DNA of 56,918 nucleotides from the NCBI GenBank assembly GCA_016936015.1, contig JAFGPV010000165.1, positions 1-56,918 of the forward strand, read 5' to 3'. This stretch comes from Pirellulales bacterium. Lineage in GTDB: Bacteria; Planctomycetota; Planctomycetia; Pirellulales; Thermoguttaceae. The stretch's first letter is position 1, and each line of letters starts with the position of its first letter. This document shows positions 26,521 through 35,746 of the stretch, in pieces. Made by a program: the position numbers and the translations under genes. The notes under the pieces are model-generated. The model was not told the DNA's origin. It searched no databases and was given only the letters and a program-made list of their open reading frames with translations.

Positions 26521-27419
26521 TCGTGGGCTTTATCCTTCCGGTTTCGCGTCCCCATCGCGTCATAGACGTCCGGATCAATATTTTCATTTAAGAATTCCAC
26601 GCGGCAGTCGCCGTAGAGAAAGTGCGCTCCTCCACGGTGCCGGCTGCAAAAGGCGCCGTTCATGTCGCCGTAGTGCAGTCCTTTGCCCGGGGGCGTATTG
26701 ATGGGATTGACCGTGGAACGGAGCATGGCGTGCCGGGTGCCGGTGTATAACATCGCATCTTGTTCGACTAAATGGCCGTCGTACACCTCGCCCAAAAATA
26801 TCGTGTTGCTCAGGCCGTCGACGACTTCTTTGGCGCGGATCGCCCTGCAATAGAAAAACATCCCGTTATTGTTATATTTGACGCTGGTGCCGATCGACGG
26901 GGGGCCGTTGCTTCCGGACATCATGGCGTAACTGCTGACGGCCTTATCGATCGATGTGGCGTCTCGGAACGGTCGAGCGGTGTCCGAGGGACAAACGAAG
27001 ACCGACGGCCGTTGACGAACGACCCAATTGGAGTCGATTATCGGAGGGAAATGGGCTTGTTTATAAATCGAATTGAATTCGAGATACGGAAACACCAAGA
27101 AGATGGCATTGACGCTGGAATAATAGCGGTGGCACCCGGGAATATAGTCACTTTCACTTCGATCAGGCCCAGCATATCCATCGCGACTCCAACGTCCGGG
27201 AGGAAATGTCTGGCGGTTCGTTTCATAGCTCATGATCGCCGTGCCGATCTGCTTCAAGTTGTTGCGGCACTGCGTCTGACGCGCGGCTTCGCGGGCCGCC
27301 TGGACCGCCGGCAACAACAGCGCGATCAGAATACCGATAATGGCGATCACCACCAACAACTCCACCAACGTAAAGCCGCCTTCCGAACGCTTTCCAGATT
27401 GATTTTTATCCCGTCTCAT
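26517..27419 (-). CDS. DUF1559 protein with type IV pilin-like N-terminus, second cassette
   Basis: The 300-residue protein has the prepilin cleavage site [10 protein letters not shown], a hydrophobic helix, and [19 protein letters not shown]. Near the C-terminus is [20 protein letters not shown], in which GDC replaces the usual GDG. It is a paralogue of the protein at 2667-3626, keeps the [13 protein letters not shown] stretch and the INTPPGKG segment, and occupies the same cassette position: after a giant PATR gene and a hairpin (27473-27525), and before a lipoprotein gene with which it overlaps by 4 bp. It probably sits in the cell envelope. Confidence 0.92.
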   Translation of the reverse strand: MRRDKNQSGKRSEGGFTLVELLVVIAIIGILIALLLPAVQAAREAARQTQCRNNLKQIGTAIMSYETNRQTFPPGRWSRDGYAGPDRSESDYIPGCHRYYSSVNAIFLVFPYLEFNSIYKQAHFPPIIDSNWVVRQRPSVFVCPSDTARPFRDATSIDKAVSSYAMMSGSNGPPSIGTSVKYNNNGMFFYCRAIRAKEVVDGLSNTIFLGEVYDGHLVEQDAMLYTGTRHAMLRSTVNPINTPPGKGLHYGDMNGAFCSRHRGGAHFLYGDCRVEFLNENIDPDVYDAMGTRNRKDKAHE

Positions 27420-27472
27420 ACGTTCTCAAACCATCCCAGGACCAATGCCCCGTCATTCAATGCATTCCGTAT

Positions 27473-27525
27473 TATCCCGCCGGGCGGATGGTCAGGGGTT
27501 CCCTGCCCATCCGCCACGGCGAAAT
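27473..27525. repeat. Hairpin between giant PATR gene and DUF1559 gene, second cassette
   Basis: GGCGGATGG (27483-27491) pairs with CCATCCGCC (27507-27515). Inside, CAGGG (27493-27497) pairs with CCCTG (27501-27505) around a 3-nt loop. The outer arms TAT..CGCCG and CGGCG..ATA extend the stem. It is the counterpart, in sequence and position, of the hairpin at 3656-3711. No T-run follows. Confidence 0.7.
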
Positions 27526-27556
27526 ATAAACCGCTTCGCTGTTCCGGAGGTCTCGA

Positions 27557-30500
27557 TCAGCGGAAGCGAATTTTTCGCACACCCGCAAAACCGAGCAACC
27601 CGCACATCAGCAGCAACCACGTGGCAGGCTCAGGAACCGGTGCCGCCGCGGCGGCTGCTCCTCCTCCGCTGCCGATGATCAAAGTCCCTTGCATGATGCT
27701 CGTGGCCGTAAGGCTGGCCGAGCCGACCACGGACGTCGTGCCCGTGCCTTCAATCACGCCGACCGTATGGGAACCGCTTGTGACGTGAAGTTCGGCGGTG
27801 TTGATGATCAGTGAATCCGTATCGATCTGTCCGCCGGCGACCAACTCCAGGACGCCTCCCGTGATCGTGGTAACGCCCTCGTAGGTATTGGCGCCACTGA
27901 GGACCAACGTTCCATCTTCCACTTTGGCCAGACCGCCGGTTCCCGAAAGGGCATTGCCCAGGGTCAACGTCGTCTCACTGGCCGTCAGCACCGTCAGTAA
28001 TCCGTCCAGCGTGCCGCCGGTGCCGGCAATCGTGCTGTCGCCGGAGTCGTTATCGATCACGCCGCCGGTCGCGGCCACGTCCAGGGTTTTTTGGACGGTT
28101 TCGGTGGCGTCGGAGAGCTTGAATTTGGCACCGCCGGAAAGGGTCAGCGTCGAGGCGCCCAAGTCCGTATTGCCGGAGACGGTCAGCGTGCCTTCCGTGA
28201 CGTTGATGTCACCCAAGTTCGTGTCGCCCAAGTCGGCCAATTCGATATCGTTGGCTCCGGCCTTGGTCAAGGCGAAGTGGTTCGTGCTGCCGCCGTCCAG
28301 ATACCCGGGATCCCATCCGCTTCCGGCGGGGACCTTGCCTTGAATCGACCAATCGTACGTTCCGCCGATCGTGGCGTTGCCGGTCAGTGTGACGTAATAC
28401 AGATAGGGATCTACGCCGGAGGTTTGGTCCGAATGGTTGTTGACGATGGCGCCGTCGCTGGCGTCGCCGGCTCCTTGCACGCTGATCGGTTCCTGGCGGA
28501 AAGTGTAGTAGCCATTCAGGTCCAGCGTTCCACCGTTGACGATCGTGCCGCCGGCGGTGCTTCCCAAAGCGTATTTACCAGGTATCAGGGTACCGCCGGT
28601 GATGGTCACCGTGCCGGTGTAATCGTTTCTGCCGGTGTTGGCGATCGTCAGCGTGCCGGAGCCGCTCTTGCTGATGTTCGATACGCTGGAGAGCCGGCCA
28701 TCGCCTTGGAATGTGTAATCCTGCGAGGAGTTCACCGTGACCGAGGCGGGATAGAGCGTGCCGCTCAGATCGATGATGGTGTTCGTCGGCCCGTCGCCGA
28801 AGACGACGTCGTCGCCTTGATAGAACATCTCATCGTCCGGGTTGACGTCCTGCCAGTTATATATGCCGCCCGAGTAACCGTAGCCGTCCCAGGCCACGGA
28901 GTTCCAGGTCGTGCCGTTGCCGCCCGTCCAGGTCAGGGTCTTATTTGAGCTGTCGACGGACAGCACCAGGGAAGTCGGATTAAGCGTCGGGTTGAGGGAC
29001 AGACTCATCGAGTACCGGGTATTGTGATTGGGATCCAGTACAAATCCGCCGCCGTTGATGCCGACGTTGATCGATGACGCAGTGAGCAGCGTATAGTTGC
29101 CGGCCAACGTGCCGCCGGGGACGACGAGCACCTTTGTCAGGGAATAACCATTGAGATTCACGGCAGTGCTGACGGCGATTTTATCATTGTTGACGGTGTC
29201 GTCGGTCAGCTTGAAGATCAGGCTTTCACCGCCGTAGGGTGAAACCAGATCTCCCTGGATGTTCAACGTGCCGCCGGCCAGGTTGATCTCGGAGACCTCA
29301 CCGAGGACGGTGGCCGTCATGGGTCCGCTGGGGGAAATCTGCGAAGAAAAGCCGGTCGAGACGTTACCGTTGATCGCTCCGACGCCTATGACGTTCTCCA
29401 TACCGTACGACATATCGAGAGTTGTTGCGCCCGACATTCCGCTCAGATCGAGCGTCGATGAAGAGCTTTCGAGGACGAGCAACGGGCTAGAGCCCAAGGT
29501 TCCGTTCACTCCCCCGATATTTCCCAGCGCCAAGGTGCCGTCCACAATGGTGGTTTCGCAGGAGTAGTAATTGGTATTGTAGAAGGTCCAGGTGCCGCCG
29601 TCGGCGATGGCCAAATTCGTCCAATTGCAATCTGTAAGTATGCTGATCGAGCCTGTAACTTCGCCCTTTCCGGGGCCGCGGAGCCACAGGCCGCAGGAGG
29701 CATTGGGCCGTTCACAAAGGATGCTGCCGGAGATAGTCAGCAAATCACCGGTTTCCGTTCCTTCGGAACTGATGGTGTATTGACTGCCGCCTCCGCCGGT
29801 ACCGGTGCCGACTATTCCCGTCAACGTGTTGTGGCCGCTGAGATTTTGAATGTGGGGCGCGTAGGTGGTATTGATGGGCTGGTAGGAGGCTCGGGGCTGC
29901 ATTTCGAAATTTTCGGCGACGGTGATGCCGTCGCTGAGAGCGACGCATGCGATGACGTCGCTATCGTTGTCAATGACGGTCTTGCCGATGGCATCGCCCA
30001 ATCCGGTGGCGTTCGAGAGGACGACCGTGCCGCCCCGAACCCACGTGTCTCCGGTATAAGAATTATTTCCCGACACGTTGTACACGGCGTCTTGGAAGTT
30101 GAGATGATTGCCGTAACCATAGCGGACGGCTTCATCCGTTGTGCCGGTGCCGACGATGTTCCGTGAAACATCGACCGTTCCCCAGCGATAGAATCGCAGG
30201 GTTCCGCTGTCGCCGAGCGTGATGTCGCCCGTTCCGCCCAGCGAACCGGTCGCTCCGCCGGTGCCGACGGACAAGTTGCCGGAGGTGATGGTCGTGGTTC
30301 CGGTATAATCGTTGTCGTCGGAAACCAGATAGACCGTTCCCACGCCGGTTATGCCCGGTGGATTATTCCGATCCAAGTTGCCGGTTCCGGTCAGAGCGCC
30401 GTTTAGAGTCAGCGAACCCTCGTTGATCAACAGGGTGAGATTCCCGTTCATGGTAACGGGGGAATCCACCGTATTGGTGCCTTTCCAACCGGCGATCTGA

Positions 30501-33301
30501 CCACCGGTGGAATCGATCTCGATCGGTTTTTCATGGGTCGCGGTCGTGTCGTAAAAACTGAGGATGGCATTGTTGGCAATCGTTACTTTTTTGGTCTGAT
30601 TACCGAGGGTCGCCGTGCCGTAGAACAGCAAATTGCCCTCGTTGAGGGCGATATCGTCGAGGGCGGTTTCTCCCGAATCGTCGAATTGGACGGTATTGCT
30701 TCCGACCTTGGTCAAATTATGGTTGTTGCCTTGCATATTGTTGATGCTCAGCAAGCCTTGGGTTCGATCGTTGGTGCCGGTCCCGCCGACGGTAGCGTTG
30801 GCGGCAAGAGACACACTGCCGACGTCGGCGCGGTCGATATTCGTGTTAACCAGTGCGCCGTTGCTGCCGACGCCCGCGCCTTGGATGGTAATCGACTCGC
30901 TGCCGACATCCGTACCGTTGAGGTCCAACGTGGCGCCGTCCGAAACGGCGGTGCCGCTCACAGTGTCGCCGAGTGCGGCCGCGTTGCCGACCTTCACGGT
31001 GCCCGTAACCACGGCGACGGATCCGGTGAAACCGGTGTTCGCTCCCGAGAGCGTGAGAACGTGAGTCCCTTCATAACTCAGGGTGCCTGAGCCGCTGACG
31101 ACTTCGGTCAGTTCGGAGTCGCTGCCTTGAGCGAACGCCACCGTGCCGGCGTTGATCTGAATTCCGCCGAAGGTGTTGGGGCCGTCGTTGGCGATCGTTA
31201 ATTTGGCGTCGCCTTCCTTGGTCAATCCGCCGGAACAGTTCACGGCGCCGGTGCCGCCGAAGGTGTAAGCCTTGGTGGGATTGTTCACGGTGATGGAACT
31301 GGGTTCCAAGGTACCCGTGAGATTGACAGGAGGATTATTGGCGCCGGAGTCGTTGAAGGTGACGGAGTCGCCGTTATAGAATTTTTCCGACATCAAGCCG
31401 TCGGTCCAGTTCATGGCGGTGAAGTTCCAAGCGTTGGCCGTCCCGTCACCAACCCAAGTCAAATCTTTCGGGTCCTCGCCGGATATGACGAGGTTGATTT
31501 GATGTGCCACGGAGTCGTCGAGGGCAAAGCTTTGCCGGCTGCCTGCGGGCGGAGTGCCCGTCAGTGAGAGATAGGAAGCACCGCCGGAGAGGCTTCCGGT
31601 GTAATCGATCAACCGATAGGTGTCCGTCTTCAACGAGCCGCTGATCATATGGATGTCGACGGTTCCGCCCCAAAGCGAGAGATTGCCGCTGAACTCGTCG
31701 GTTCCCATGGAGATCAAATCGTTGACTCCGCCGCCGATGGTATTCACGTTGTCCAGATCGAACTGGAGGGTTCCGCCGTCGACGTACAGATCGTTGTTTA
31801 GGGTGAGGGTTCCGGGGGTAGCGGTAAACGCAATGCCAGCAGAAGTGGGATCGCCGTCGGTGTTGCCCGGCGCAAGGACGGTGTTGGAGTAGAGAGACAC
31901 GTTCCCTGTAACCGTGCCGCTGCCGCTGAGCGTTTGCCCGCTCCACAGAGAGAGCCCCATCGTGGAGACATCGAGTGTACCGCTGCCGACGTGATAGGCC
32001 GACGTGTAGGAGGTCGAACCCGAGACCACCACGGCGCCGCCTTTAACCACGAGGGGGCCGGTGAACGTGTTGCCGAAGCTGCTGAGGGTCAAGGTGCCAT
32101 CGCCGAATTTCCGAACCGCGGCGACGATGCCGCTGATGCTGTCGTCGGTAATGCTCCCTGAAACCTCGATGTTTCCCGCACCGCTGAAGTTGAGGACGCC
32201 GAATCCGGTGTTGTCATGAACGAGGTCGGAGGAGATCGTTAACGTGCCGGAGGCGGATCCGATGTTGTAATTAAATTCGTCGCCGGAAGAGAGATTGATG
32301 GTTTTTTCAACAGTGTTGTTGCCGCTGTAATTCAGTAATGCCACCGCGTCATTCGTATAATCGCGGCCTTTGAGGGTAATCGATTTGCCGTTGGAGGAGG
32401 GCATTGTAATATTGTTCTCTAATTCCAATCGGCCGGTAAACTCACCGCCCGGCATGGTGACCGTACCTGAAGTTCCCAAGCCGGAGGCGCCGCGGAGGCG
32501 GACGGCGCCATAGTTGACGTTCATGGCTTTACCGTTGGCCAAATTGCCCCCATACGCTGTGTTTCCATTGAAGATCAACGTGCCGGGGCCGTTTTTGTAC
32601 AAGGTCCCGACCTTGGAATTCGTTGAAGGCGTCCAGCAGCCATCGATGATGACGTCGGTGTTGAGGGTTAAATAGTGAGTACCGTACCCACCCTTCAATT
32701 CACCGGCGATTTCCATTGTTCCGGGACCGTTGATGGTTACATCAATTGTATAGCCGACGGCTGTGCCAAGCCCTCCAAGATAGAGGTACGAACCGCTCGT
32801 AAGACCACTGTCCACGGTCTTCAAAGAAACGCCCGTACCATCGCCATTGCCGAGGTTGACGATTCCATTCAATAGAGTGATACGTTCGCCGTAGGTTTGA
32901 ACGTTGGTACTATCATTGGTCCAGATGGTCGTGGTGGTTAAGCCGTCGCCAAATGTCATACCTTTGGAATCAAGCGTCGCTTCCGTAAACGTGTAAGCCG
33001 GAGCGGCTGAATCGAACGTGCAGGATCTTGCAGTTTCACTCGTACCGGGGGAGTTGAACCAGAAGGTGGTATTCGAACTGGCGCTAAAGACGAGATCATC
33101 CACTCCTACGCCGTCGCCCGGAAAAAGATCTGGATAACCCGATGTGGTCCATTGCCCATCGGTATCCCAGGTACTGCCGGGCAAACCGACATCGTCCCAG
33201 GTCCATGTACCGGCGAAAGCGCCGCTGCATGCAATCAGGATTGAAAACAGGCCGAGAAGACTCGGAATACTCCATTTGCTTCTGCAAGAAAACAAGTTCA
33301 T
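27557..33301 (-). CDS. Giant PATR-repeat surface protein with PEP-CTERM signal, second copy
   Basis: The 1914-residue secreted protein has a signal peptide (MNLFSCRSKWSIPSLLGLFS, cleavage near GAFAG). Around seven to nine PATR units of the type ISKSGSGTLTIANTG...TGTVTITGG follow. Three larger blocks open with TWTW or LTW near residues 31, 612 and 1453, as in the other giant. A Gly3-Ala6 linker leads to PEP-CTERM VPEPATWLLLMCGLLGFAGV and a short basic tail. It is a diverged paralogue of 3737-10096. The ATG at 33301 follows GGAGGTGCCTT, and the stretch CTCGGAGGT is identical in front of both giant genes. The frame opens at 33382 without support. Likely a filamentous beta-helical surface protein. 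Confidence 0.92.
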   Translation of the reverse strand: MNLFSCRSKWSIPSLLGLFSILIACSGAFAGTWTWDDVGLPGSTWDTDGQWTTSGYPDLFPGDGVGVDDLVFSASSNTTFWFNSPGTSETARSCTFDSAAPAYTFTEATLDSKGMTFGDGLTTTTIWTNDSTNVQTYGERITLLNGIVNLGNGDGTGVSLKTVDSGLTSGSYLYLGGLGTAVGYTIDVTINGPGTMEIAGELKGGYGTHYLTLNTDVIIDGCWTPSTNSKVGTLYKNGPGTLIFNGNTAYGGNLANGKAMNVNYGAVRLRGASGLGTSGTVTMPGGEFTGRLELENNITMPSSNGKSITLKGRDYTNDAVALLNYSGNNTVEKTINLSSGDEFNYNIGSASGTLTISSDLVHDNTGFGVLNFSGAGNIEVSGSITDDSISGIVAAVRKFGDGTLTLSSFGNTFTGPLVVKGGAVVVSGSTSYTSAYHVGSGTLDVSTMGLSLWSGQTLSGSGTVTGNVSLYSNTVLAPGNTDGDPTSAGIAFTATPGTLTLNNDLYVDGGTLQFDLDNVNTIGGGVNDLISMGTDEFSGNLSLWGGTVDIHMISGSLKTDTYRLIDYTGSLSGGASYLSLTGTPPAGSRQSFALDDSVAHQINLVISGEDPKDLTWVGDGTANAWNFTAMNWTDGLMSEKFYNGDSVTFNDSGANNPPVNLTGTLEPSSITVNNPTKAYTFGGTGAVNCSGGLTKEGDAKLTIANDGPNTFGGIQINAGTVAFAQGSDSELTEVVSGSGTLSYEGTHVLTLSGANTGFTGSVAVVTGTVKVGNAAALGDTVSGTAVSDGATLDLNGTDVGSESITIQGAGVGSNGALVNTNIDRADVGSVSLAANATVGGTGTNDRTQGLLSINNMQGNNHNLTKVGSNTVQFDDSGETALDDIALNEGNLLFYGTATLGNQTKKVTIANNAILSFYDTTATHEKPIEIDSTGGQIAGWKGTNTVDSPVTMNGNLTLLINEGSLTLNGALTGTGNLDRNNPPGITGVGTVYLVSDDNDYTGTTTITSGNLSVGTGGATGSLGGTGDITLGDSGTLRFYRWGTVDVSRNIVGTGTTDEAVRYGYGNHLNFQDAVYNVSGNNSYTGDTWVRGGTVVLSNATGLGDAIGKTVIDNDSDVIACVALSDGITVAENFEMQPRASYQPINTTYAPHIQNLSGHNTLTGIVGTGTGGGGSQYTISSEGTETGDLLTISGSILCERPNASCGLWLRGPGKGEVTGSISILTDCNWTNLAIADGGTWTFYNTNYYSCETTIVDGTLALGNIGGVNGTLGSSPLLVLESSSSTLDLSGMSGATTLDMSYGMENVIGVGAINGNVSTGFSSQISPSGPMTATVLGEVSEINLAGGTLNIQGDLVSPYGGESLIFKLTDDTVNNDKIAVSTAVNLNGYSLTKVLVVPGGTLAGNYTLLTASSINVGINGGGFVLDPNHNTRYSMSLSLNPTLNPTSLVLSVDSSNKTLTWTGGNGTTWNSVAWDGYGYSGGIYNWQDVNPDDEMFYQGDDVVFGDGPTNTIIDLSGTLYPASVTVNSSQDYTFQGDGRLSSVSNISKSGSGTLTIANTGRNDYTGTVTITGGTLIPGKYALGSTAGGTIVNGGTLDLNGYYTFRQEPISVQGAGDASDGAIVNNHSDQTSGVDPYLYYVTLTGNATIGGTYDWSIQGKVPAGSGWDPGYLDGGSTNHFALTKAGANDIELADLGDTNLGDINVTEGTLTVSGNTDLGASTLTLSGGAKFKLSDATETVQKTLDVAATGGVIDNDSGDSTIAGTGGTLDGLLTVLTASETTLTLGNALSGTGGLAKVEDGTLVLSGANTYEGVTTITGGVLELVAGGQIDTDSLIINTAELHVTSGSHTVGVIEGTGTTSVVGSASLTATSIMQGTLIIGSGGGAAAAAAPVPEPATWLLLMCGLLGFAGVRKIRFR

Positions 33302-33640
33302 AAGGCACCTCCGAGACAAAAATGTTGGTAATATCAACCAAGATTGGATGACAACAGCGCAAAAAAATCTTTCCCTCCGCAACCGATACCGGGGTATATC
33401 GTGCGAATGGTTGGCTGTTGCCGATACAAGTTGGTTATTAAAAGGACCGGACTCTCTCGCGCTTGCCTCTTCTGCTCCGTTGACGGCTTGCCTCTTCTAT
33501 TCCGGTAAAGACTATCCCGCGACCCGTTTGAGCCGCGGCAACTTGCCGGGCATTCGGTGCCCGATGAAAACGAACCGATACTCAAAAGAAAGGAATATCA
33601 ACGTACTGTTTTCTTGAGTGAAATCAGCTCAATAAGCTGT

Positions 33641-33653
33641 AATGGTATACATC
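33641..33653. promoter_or_regulatory. Candidate GntR (FCD) operator, site 1
   Basis: AATGGTATACATC contains the GGTATAC core typical of FCD-type GntR operators such as UxuR. TGGTATACATC (33643-33653) recurs inverted at 33962-33972, and AATGGTATACA recurs inverted upstream of the second GntR gene (42861 region). Confidence 0.4.
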
Positions 33654-33771
33654 TAAAACAAATCAAATCCTATAAATCTTTGATAAGAATCAGGGGAATC
33701 ACAATGTATTTCAGGAATAATTCATTTTTCCCAGGAAATGAGTTGTATTCACGAGCGACTTTAATTAGAAT

Positions 33772-33789
33772 AACAAGGTATACCTTGTT
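33772..33789. promoter_or_regulatory. Candidate GntR (FCD) operator, 18-bp perfect palindrome
   Basis: AACAAGGTATACCTTGTT is a perfect 18-bp palindrome centred on GGTATACC, the core of known UxuR/ExuR-type operators. It lies about 230 bp upstream of the DHDPS-GntR pair and would fit autoregulation by the GntR at 34961-35644. That link is inferred. Confidence 0.5.
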
Positions 33790-33961
33790 TGTCAATTACT
33801 TTCCAAAAATAAATTTCTGCATCCCAAAGCGAAATATTCAGATTTTTGCGAAGCGATGCCAAATAGCCGGAAATGACGATATAATAAATGCACAAACCAT
33901 GGTTCGCTTTCAAACATAAATAGCCCCAAAAGGTGGGTGGCAAAGTCCCATTATCTCATTG

Positions 33962-33973
33962 GATGTATACCAC
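33962..33973. promoter_or_regulatory. Candidate GntR (FCD) operator, site 3
   Basis: GATGTATACCAC, the inverted counterpart of site 1, lies 45 bp before the ATG at 34018, where a bound repressor could block transcription. Its position argues against the upstream start codons at 33937 and 33976. Confidence 0.35.
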
Positions 33974-34017
33974 AAATGCTCAAAACTACCGACGAATCGA
34001 GAAAAATCCACGATAGG

Positions 34018-34956
34018 ATGAAGGTCAGGAACGTCGACCTTGCCCAGGAACCACGTGTAAAGTACGGTGGAGTCGTGGTGGCTATCATTGCACCGTGTCT
34101 TCCCACTGGCGAAGTCGACCCCGGAGCCACGAGGCGGCTCTGTCGGATCCTGACCGATCACGGATGTCATGGCATTTTCGTGTTGGGATCGACCGGCGAG
34201 ATGCCCTTTTTGGATGAGGACGACCGCAGGGCGCTGACGGTTGCCGCTCGGGAAGGGGTGGGAGCCCGAGCAACGCTTTACGTCGGCACTACCGGTTTGG
34301 GGCTGAAACAAACCATCCGTTACACGAAAAACGCCGCCGAAGACGGCGCCGACGTGGCCGTGATCATGGCCCCGATGATTTTCAAGTTCAGCCAGCCCGA
34401 GTTGGCGGCTTATACCCGCGCGGCGGCTGACGCCAGCCCGATCCCCCTAGCGATTTACCACCACAAGCGGATGCCTTCCTGGTACGACGTGGAAACGATC
34501 GCTGAACTCAGTCAACATCCCAATATTGTGGCTGTGAAAGACACCAGCAACGATATGACGCGATTGCAGCGCCTGATCGACGCGACTGCCGGCACGGATT
34601 TTGCTATTTTCCAAGGCCACGAGAATCTCTTTCTGGACAGCCTGAAAATCGGCGCCGGGGGTTGCGTCAGCGCGTTGGCCAATGTGTCTCCCGAATGGCA
34701 CGTCGCTTTGTATCGGGCCCATTTTAGCGGCAACGCCACCGAGGCCGAGATTCACCAGCGGCAAATCACGGCCTTGAGCCAGATTTTCCATCATCCGTTT
34801 TCGTCGGTGTCGTTCTCGTATTTTACCTACTCCCTCAAACGGATCCTTCAACACCGCGGCTGGCTGGAACATGCGAACGGTTTGATGCCCGGTTTTCAGC
34901 CGCCCACCGAATTCGACGAAGTCATTTTAGACCACGTTCGCATCATGGAGCTTTAA
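34018..34956 (+). CDS. Dihydrodipicolinate synthase/N-acetylneuraminate lyase family protein
   Basis: This class I aldolase-type (beta/alpha)8 barrel has about 312 residues. LGSTGEMPFLDEDDR is the GxTGE motif, IYHHKRMPS has the relay Tyr147, and VAVKDTSND has the Schiff-base Lys174. Two His after Tyr147 replace the NxP or NVP of lysine-pathway enzymes, so a catabolic lyase or dehydratase acting on a sugar acid is more likely than lysine synthesis. The ATG at 34018 gives the usual family length; GTG 33937 and ATG 33976 would lie over site 3. A GntR gene follows after 4 bp, and GntR operator-like sites lie upstream, so the pair is probably induced by the substrate. Confidence 0.88.
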   Translation: MKVRNVDLAQEPRVKYGGVVVAIIAPCLPTGEVDPGATRRLCRILTDHGCHGIFVLGSTGEMPFLDEDDRRALTVAAREGVGARATLYVGTTGLGLKQTIRYTKNAAEDGADVAVIMAPMIFKFSQPELAAYTRAAADASPIPLAIYHHKRMPSWYDVETIAELSQHPNIVAVKDTSNDMTRLQRLIDATAGTDFAIFQGHENLFLDSLKIGAGGCVSALANVSPEWHVALYRAHFSGNATEAEIHQRQITALSQIFHHPFSSVSFSYFTYSLKRILQHRGWLEHANGLMPGFQPPTEFDEVILDHVRIMEL

Positions 34957-34960
34957 GATT

Positions 34961-35644
34961 ATGCCTTTCTCAGACGTTTCGGACAATTCGAGCGTTTATG
35001 ACCGCCTGATGAAACTGGTGTTTTCGGGCGAGCGGGCGCCGGGGGAGCGTTTGGTCGAACGGGAATTGGCCAAGGAATTGGGCGTCAGCCGCATTCCCGT
35101 GCGTGAATCCCTCCGCAAGATGCTGGCCCAGGGATTGCTCGTGGGCGGCGACAAGTGGGAGGGCGCTTGCACCCGCTACTACACGCCCGACGACATCCGG
35201 CAACTGATCGAATACCGGCAGATCCTCGAGGGGGGCGCGGCCCGGTTGGCCGCCCGGAACGCCAACATCGAAGACCTAACTCGCCTCGAACAAATCTACC
35301 AGCAAGCCCGGGAGAACATCCATAATTTCAGTTGGCTGTTGCAGGACCGGCTCGATCATCAATTTCACGACGCGCTGGCCGCCGCCAGTCACAACGAACG
35401 ATTGATTGACACCATGCAGCATTTGCTGACCGAGTGCCACTACGTGTTTTACGTGCTTCCCTCCTCGCGGTTGAAAACGAAAATGCCCGAGGAAATTTCG
35501 GCGCACGTCATCCGGGTTTGGGAAGACCACCGGACCATCCTGGATCTGATCCGCAAGGCGGACGCCAAAAATGCGGAGCGGGTCGCCATTGCCCATCTCC
35601 AGGTCACCGGCCGTCAATCCGCCCGTGATTTCGTCGAGGAGTAA
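34961..35644 (+). CDS. GntR family regulator, FCD type
   Basis: The 227-residue repressor or activator has an N-terminal winged helix-turn-helix (GERLVERELAKELGVSRIPV, then RESLRKMLAQGLL). An FCD ligand-binding domain follows, with LDHQFHDALAAASHN, ECHYVFYVLP, WEDHRTILD and IAHLQVTGR supplying the metal-binding acid and His residues. It is 4 bp behind the DHDPS gene. Sites with the FCD-type core GGTATACC lie upstream of that gene. It is a clear paralogue of the GntR at 43125-43820. The likely ligand is a sugar acid or the lyase's substrate. Confidence 0.93.
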   Translation: MPFSDVSDNSSVYDRLMKLVFSGERAPGERLVERELAKELGVSRIPVRESLRKMLAQGLLVGGDKWEGACTRYYTPDDIRQLIEYRQILEGGAARLAARNANIEDLTRLEQIYQQARENIHNFSWLLQDRLDHQFHDALAAASHNERLIDTMQHLLTECHYVFYVLPSSRLKTKMPEEISAHVIRVWEDHRTILDLIRKADAKNAERVAIAHLQVTGRQSARDFVEE

Positions 35645-35746
35645 CGCGGTTTTTCCAGATTTTGAAGGGAAGTCGTCGTCTCCCGGGATTGCTGCCGGAC
35701 CATCTACGAAAACGCATCACGTTCGACATTCTGCAAGGAGTCATCC

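Larger units (their letters stand above)
33302..34017. other. 716-bp intergenic region with AT-rich part and GTATACC sites
   Basis: The region separates the second giant gene (minus) from the DHDPS gene (plus). It holds direct repeats of gcttgcctcttctNNtccg at 33461-33479 and 33486-33504, in the giant gene's upstream side, and an AT-rich tract from about 33590 to 33930 that differs strongly from the GC-rich surroundings. The AT-rich part carries three GTATAC-type sites (listed separately). Short open frames here look accidental. Confidence 0.5.

Noticed and set aside
27557-33301. Repetitive DNA of the giant gene as a CRISPR-like array
   Set aside because: The repeats are protein-coding, degenerate and irregular in length, with no constant repeats or spacers.
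33557-33919. 120-codon frame in the AT-rich region before the DHDPS gene
   Set aside because: No family features, unlike codon use, and it crosses the operator-like palindrome. It looks accidental.
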